NCBI GenBank assembly: GCA_005793285.1
Contig: SXPO01000147.1
Location: forward strand, 1-10,314
Direction: 5' to 3'
From: Nitrospiraceae bacterium
GTDB lineage: Bacteria > Nitrospirota > Nitrospiria > Nitrospirales > Nitrospiraceae
Length of the DNA stretch: 10,314 nt
In this document: in pieces, positions 7,431 through 10,314 of the stretch
Position numbering within the stretch: position 1 is the stretch's first letter
Layout: every line of letters starts with the position of its first letter
Made by a program: the position numbers and the translations under genes
Notes under the pieces: model-generated
Told to the model about the DNA's origin: nothing
Seen by the model: only the letters and a program-made list of their open reading frames with translations
The model's database searches: none

Positions 7431-7997
7431 TCAATTCAACAGAAGATCCCGAGTGCGCTGATAGGCAGGATTTTGCATGCGGTCCAGATCGGATCGAACG
7501 AAACCCAAACCAGTGACGCAAAGCTCAAAATTCTCGGACAGTTTTTGAAACACGGGCGGATTGCCTTCGGCATCGTCACGACCGATCTTGGCCACAATGC
7601 CGTACGACCGCTTGCCGGTCTTTACGTAATCCACGAGAAAGTCCTTGTGATAGATCAATCCCGCCGATTTGAGCCTCCGGAGATACTCTGGAAACAGCCC
7701 GGCCATGAACAGGGTAAAATCTCCGATGTGGCGGTGGACATCCCGCTCACGGTCCAACGACTGCGCCTCAAGCATCACTTCGGACTCAAACAGCAGCTCG
7801 ACGACAGTATCGACCTGCTGGCCTTGCTGATTTCTGATCTTATACAGATGATCGGTGTGGGTAAAATTGACGAGAAGGTCGGAGACGTAGCCGGTTACAT
7901 TCTGGTCCGGCCAACCAAGATGCTCAGTGAAGCTTTTCTCGGTCAGGGCTCCGAACAGCCGACGCAACAGATGCTGTAGAGGGACTTGAACTCCCAT
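7431..7997 (-). CDS. Conserved-type hypothetical protein, 188 residues
   Basis: I cannot assign a function. The product is soluble-looking: no signal peptide, no membrane helix and no Walker, zinc-finger or HTH motif that I can name. It appears mostly helical with several tightly built blocks: YVSDLLVNFTHTDHLYKIRN (37-56), SLDRERDVHRHIGDFTLF (80-97), GLFPEYLRRLK (100-110), FLVDYVKTGKRSYGIVAK (120-137) and FELCVTGLGFVRSDLDRM (157-174). These read like the conserved parts of a small family I believe occurs in Nitrospira and some other environmental bacteria, which is memory and not a search. Conserved His/Asp/Glu (H47, D49, H90, D93, E104) could be checked as metal ligands. The start is well supported: GAGGTG 5 bases before the ATG and an extended -10 promoter 39 bases before it. 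It is flanked by two gene remnants, a dtd piece upstream and a VOC piece downstream. Confidence 0.82.
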   Translation of the reverse strand: MGVQVPLQHLLRRLFGALTEKSFTEHLGWPDQNVTGYVSDLLVNFTHTDHLYKIRNQQGQQVDTVVELLFESEVMLEAQSLDRERDVHRHIGDFTLFMAGLFPEYLRRLKSAGLIYHKDFLVDYVKTGKRSYGIVAKIGRDDAEGNPPVFQKLSENFELCVTGLGFVRSDLDRMQNPAYQRTRDLLLN

Positions 7998-8002
7998 CGC
8001 AA

Positions 8003-8008
8003 CACCTC
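8003..8008 (-). promoter_or_regulatory. Shine-Dalgarno GAGGTG of the 188-residue hypothetical gene
   Basis: On the minus strand GAGGTG lies 5 bases ahead of the ATG at 7997. Together with the promoter farther upstream it supports the minus strand, not the plus-strand frame opposite (7473-7979), as coding. Confidence 0.7.
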
Positions 8009-8035
8009 ATGAAATGTGACCAGGCTCTGGCCTCA

Positions 8036-8044
8036 ATTATAACA
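8036..8044 (-). promoter_or_regulatory. Extended -10 promoter (TGTTATAAT) for the hypothetical gene
   Basis: Read on the minus strand this is TGT followed by a perfect TATAAT, the sigma70 extended -10 pattern (TGnTATAAT). No good -35 stands 16-18 bases upstream, which is usual for extended -10 promoters. Transcription would begin near 8029, about 32 bases before the ATG at 7997, leaving a short leader that contains the GAGGTG site. It lets the hypothetical gene be transcribed separately from murJ-ogt. Confidence 0.55.
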
Positions 8045-8114
8045 GGCTCACGGCAACCTACTGATGCTCCTGCTGCTTTATCGGTCCTCGTCTGGGAGAC
8101 TTGACTTGGGCTAA

Positions 8115-8225
8115 TCAGGAGCGGTCCTCCCGGCTATCCACGACAAACGTGACCGGTCCATCGTTCAATATGGCAACTGTCACCGGCCTTCCAAAGATTC
8201 GTCTCGTTCGAACCATAGGCCACAT
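8115..8225 (-). pseudogene. dtd: C-terminal fragment of D-aminoacyl-tRNA deacylase (dtd), 36 codons
   Basis: On the minus strand an ATG one base after the ogt stop (TAG-T-ATG) opens a 36-residue frame ending in TGA. Its residues 9-33 read RIFGRPVTVAILNDGPV then TFVVDSRE. This is the C-terminal end of Dtd: family members such as those of Aquifex and Thermotoga end in the pattern GxFGAMMxVxxxNxGPVTxxxDSRE. The NDGPVT run is the conserved Gly-cisPro loop that lines the active site. The other catalytic motif (SQFTL) and about 110 N-terminal residues are missing; that DNA is occupied by the intact ogt gene. The frame has no stop and carries a usable GGAG ribosome site, so it could be a translated small ORF. 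Deacylase activity is not expected from this piece alone. Family assignment is from motif recognition only. Confidence 0.72.
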
Positions 8226-8226
8226 A

Positions 8227-8745
8227 CTATCTGCTCCTCAGCATGGACAACGTCCCCTCAAGCGTCAGCAACTTTCGTTTCATGGGCAACCCACAGGAGA
8301 AGCCGCCCAGCGACGCATCCTGCGCGACAATGCGATGGCAGGGGACGACGATCGGCAAAGGATTCGCGCCGACTGCGTTGCCGACAGCCCGGGCATAACG
8401 CCGTCCACCGACACGAGCCGCAATCCATTGGTACGAGCGGAGCTTCCCAAATGGAACCCGTTGCAGCGTCCGCCACACTCGCCGCTGGAATGCAGTGCCC
8501 CGCGAGAGGTCAAGCGGGATATCGAATACATTCCGTCTCCCCCCAAGATAGTCGAGCAATTGGCGGCGGGCGGTTTCCAACCGCTCAGACTCTCCCGGTT
8601 CAAACGGCCCGTCCGCCATCGCGCGGAGACCACACTCGATGGCCCGTTTTGATCGCTTGGGCAACGCAATCGTATCAATCCCTGTGGCTGTCTCGGAGAT
8701 TCCGACCCAGCCCCAAGGCGACTTGAAGATCATTGCGCGCCGCAT
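8227..8745 (-). CDS. ogt: Methylated-DNA--[protein]-cysteine S-methyltransferase (O6-alkylguanine-DNA alkyltransferase)
   Basis: This is a suicide repair protein that moves alkyl groups from O6-alkylguanine in DNA to its own cysteine. The 172-residue product has the Ogt/MGMT layout: an N-terminal RNase-H-like domain (SPWGWVGISETATGIDTI, then LLDYLGGRRNVFDIPLDL), then the C-terminal winged-helix domain with GTAFQRRVW, VPFGKLRSY, the recognition helix around RAVGNAVGANPLPI (119-132, arginine finger R119) and the active site PCHR (135-138, nucleophile Cys136), ending in GGFSCGLPMKRKLLTLEG. The start was set to ATG 8745 because AGGAG lies 5 bases upstream; an in-frame ATG at 8799 lies inside murJ and gives a non-family extension. 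It begins 8 bases after the murJ stop, so the two are probably cotranscribed. Symbol ogt is preferred to ada because there is no Ada N-terminal domain. Confidence 0.94.
   Translation of the reverse strand: MRRAMIFKSPWGWVGISETATGIDTIALPKRSKRAIECGLRAMADGPFEPGESERLETARRQLLDYLGGRRNVFDIPLDLSRGTAFQRRVWRTLQRVPFGKLRSYQWIAARVGGRRYARAVGNAVGANPLPIVVPCHRIVAQDASLGGFSCGLPMKRKLLTLEGTLSMLRSR
8234..8237 (-). promoter_or_regulatory. Possible Shine-Dalgarno GGAG for the dtd fragment
   Basis: GGAG sits 8 bases ahead of the ATG at 8225, inside the final codons of ogt. It would allow coupled translation of the 36-residue fragment. Could be chance. Confidence 0.35.
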
Positions 8746-8750
8746 GGTAT

Positions 8751-8755
8751 CTCCT
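8751..8755 (-). promoter_or_regulatory. Shine-Dalgarno AGGAG of ogt overlapping the murJ stop codon
   Basis: The minus strand reads TAGGAG, in which TAG (8756-8754) ends murJ and AGGAG serves ogt, 5 bases before its ATG at 8745. It fixes the ogt start and suggests that ribosomes ending murJ reinitiate on ogt. Confidence 0.75.
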
Positions 8756-10314
8756 ATCGTCCGGCCAACCATCCAAGTTTTCTTCGCACCATGCCCCACA
8801 GCACGTCAAGTTCATCGGATCGCAGCAGCGCATGGGCTCCGAGATAGCTACATACGCTCAATCCAATAGCCAGGGCGAGCATCGACGATTTCGCAATCCA
8901 GTCGTCGGGATGCGCCCATATCTGCGCGCTGGCCACCCACCAACAGGCGACAACCATCGGCGCGCATGCCACGAGCACGCGCAGGAACGATCGCCCCACG
9001 CTCCCCCATTCGATGCCGCCCAATCGCCGATTGAGCACCGCCACCAGGATACCCCCATTCACCATGGCCGCTAATGCCGTCGCAAGGGCCAGCCCAGCCG
9101 CCCCCAGAGAGGACATCAGCGCCAGCGAGAAGAGAATGTTCGCGGCCACAGCGATCGCCGCTGAAACAGCCGGCGTCTTCGTGTCCTGGAGGGAATAGAA
9201 CGCCGACACAATGATCCGCACCCCGCCGAACGCCCACAACCCGACCGCGTAGCAGAGAACTGCCAGCGCGGTCTCCGCCGTATCTTGTGCAGTAAACGAG
9301 CCGTGCTCGAAAAAGAGATGGACGATCGGAGTCCGCAGTAAAATCAGACCCACCATTGCCGGCACGATGATGAACAGGATCATACGCAGACCGAAACCGA
9401 GCGTGGTGCGTAACTCGTCCATCGCTCCACGCGCCGCTTGGGCCGACAATGTCGGCAGAATCGCCGTCGCCAAGGCCACACCGAAGATGCCGAGCGGAAA
9501 CTGGATCAGCCGCATCCCGTAAAATAAATAGGTGGGCCCTCCGGCAAAAAACGATCCCAGCACCGTACTGACGGTCAGGTTGATCTGGGTCACAGACAGA
9601 CCGAGCAGCGACGGCACCATCAACCAGCCGATCCGTCGCAGGCCAGGATGCCCCGGCTCGAAGCGAAACCCGAACAACAACCCGCGCAGTTTCAGGCTGG
9701 GGAGCTGCATGGCAAATTGAGCGACCCCTCCGGCCACCACACCGATCGCCACGCCGACAATCGGTTCGGGAAGCTGCGGCGAGACAAACAACGCGCCAAT
9801 GATAATGAAGATGTTCAGAAAGAGGGGAGAGAAGGCCGGCACGGCAAAGGCCCGCACAGAATTGAGAATGCCCATGGCCAGCGCAGCCAGACTGATAAAG
9901 AGTAAATAGGGAAACATGACGCGGGTCAGTAACGTCGCCAACGCAAGTTTGTCTGGATATTCCTGAAATCCAGGCGCGAGCAGTTGGACGAGCCAGGGCG
10001 AGGCAAGAATGCCCAACAGAGTTACCCCTGTGACGATGGTCAATAACGTCGTGAAGACGGCGCTGGCCAATTCCCACGCTTCCTGCTTGCCGCGCATCGT
10101 CCGGTACTCCGTGAACACCGGAATGAAGGCCGACGACATCGACCCTTCGGCAAACAGCTCTCGAAGGAGACTAGGAATACGGAAGGCCACAAAAAACGCA
10201 TCCGCAGCCGGCGTCGCGCCGAACAGACGCGCGAGCACCATGTCACGGACGAAGCCCAGTATCCGGCTGGAAAAAGTGGCTGCGCCGATCACCCCGGCCG
10301 CTTTCACGACTGAA
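8754..10314 (-). CDS. murJ: Lipid II flippase MurJ (MviN), start lies beyond the window
   Basis: MurJ is a MOP-superfamily inner-membrane flippase that moves lipid II to the periplasmic face for peptidoglycan synthesis. The frame stays open to the right edge; the first visible residues are SVVKAAGVIGAATFSSR. A GTG at 10307 gives 517 residues, but family proteins usually begin slightly earlier, so the gene is treated as partial. Counting from that GTG, the conserved N-terminal charged set is present: SRILGFVRD (R15, R21, D22), ATPAADAFFVAFRIPSLLRELFAEG (R49), then MSSAFIPVFTEY. Many hydrophobic segments follow, consistent with about 14 membrane helices, with typical MurJ stretches such as FPYLLFISLAALAMGILNS, LIQFPLGIFGVALATAILP, IVSAFYSLQDTKTPA and GGVRI. 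Its product would feed glycosyltransferases such as MtgA encoded nearby. The stop codon carries the ogt ribosome binding site. Confidence 0.95.
   Translation of the reverse strand, partial: SVVKAAGVIGAATFSSRILGFVRDMVLARLFGATPAADAFFVAFRIPSLLRELFAEGSMSSAFIPVFTEYRTMRGKQEAWELASAVFTTLLTIVTGVTLLGILASPWLVQLLAPGFQEYPDKLALATLLTRVMFPYLLFISLAALAMGILNSVRAFAVPAFSPLFLNIFIIIGALFVSPQLPEPIVGVAIGVVAGGVAQFAMQLPSLKLRGLLFGFRFEPGHPGLRRIGWLMVPSLLGLSVTQINLTVSTVLGSFFAGGPTYLFYGMRLIQFPLGIFGVALATAILPTLSAQAARGAMDELRTTLGFGLRMILFIIVPAMVGLILLRTPIVHLFFEHGSFTAQDTAETALAVLCYAVGLWAFGGVRIIVSAFYSLQDTKTPAVSAAIAVAANILFSLALMSSLGAAGLALATALAAMVNGGILVAVLNRRLGGIEWGSVGRSFLRVLVACAPMVVACWWVASAQIWAHPDDWIAKSSMLALAIGLSVCSYLGAHALLRSDELDVLWGMVRRKLGWLAGR

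Noticed and set aside
7473..7979. A 168-codon plus-strand frame opposite the hypothetical gene
   Set aside because: The minus strand has the Shine-Dalgarno, the extended -10 promoter and better patterned protein sequence; the plus frame has no upstream signals.
8101..8652. A 183-codon plus-strand frame across the dtd fragment and ogt
   Set aside because: It lies opposite certain ogt coding sequence and its product is unstructured-looking and basic, with no family pattern.
8848..10077. A 409-codon open frame on the minus strand within the murJ region, in another frame
   Set aside because: murJ has unmistakable family sequence in its own frame over the whole stretch; the second frame gives Arg/His/Ser/Pro-rich, low-hydrophobicity sequence typical of GC-rich shadow frames.

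Overview
The window is about 60% GC by eye and very gene-dense. It looks like chromosomal housekeeping DNA from a Gram-negative (diderm) bacterium. Evidence for an outer membrane is an ADP-heptose synthesis enzyme for LPS, an outer-membrane-type lipoprotein with a parvulin-like domain, and a SurA-like periplasmic chaperone. The gene set and protein style suggest Nitrospira (phylum Nitrospirota). That assignment is inferred from memory of such proteins, not from a search. I see no phage, transposon, CRISPR, tRNA or rRNA signal, and no convincing new multi-gene system.

Left part, plus strand (1-5855): a tight operon-like run. It holds the 3' end of rfaE2 (LPS heptose activation), then mfd (transcription-coupled repair; stop and start share one base in TGATG). 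Next is a lipoprotein of the SurA/PpiC type (4-base GTGA overlap with mfd), and after an 88-base gap a second SurA-like protein with a signal peptide. The two folding factors plus the LPS enzyme suggest envelope biogenesis; mfd is a DNA-repair passenger.

Middle (5845-7273): engB (ribosome-assembly GTPase) runs on the minus strand and overlaps the end of the surA-like gene by 11 bases, tail to tail. It is divergent from mtgA (monofunctional peptidoglycan glycosyltransferase) across a 91-base gap.

Right part, minus strand (10314 down to 7271): murJ (lipid II flippase, entering from beyond the right edge), then ogt (O6-alkylguanine-DNA alkyltransferase), whose ribosome binding site is built on the murJ stop codon. 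Then comes a 36-codon piece matching only the C-terminus of D-aminoacyl-tRNA deacylase (dtd). After that is a conserved-looking protein of unknown function with its own extended -10 promoter. Last is a frameshifted, truncated N-terminal piece of a VOC/glyoxalase-family gene that stops exactly at the mtgA stop codon.

The most unusual part is 7271-8225, where an unknown gene is flanked by two separate gene remnants. Neither remnant would be found by ordinary ORF-length filters. This points to past rearrangement or gene loss beside cell-wall genes.
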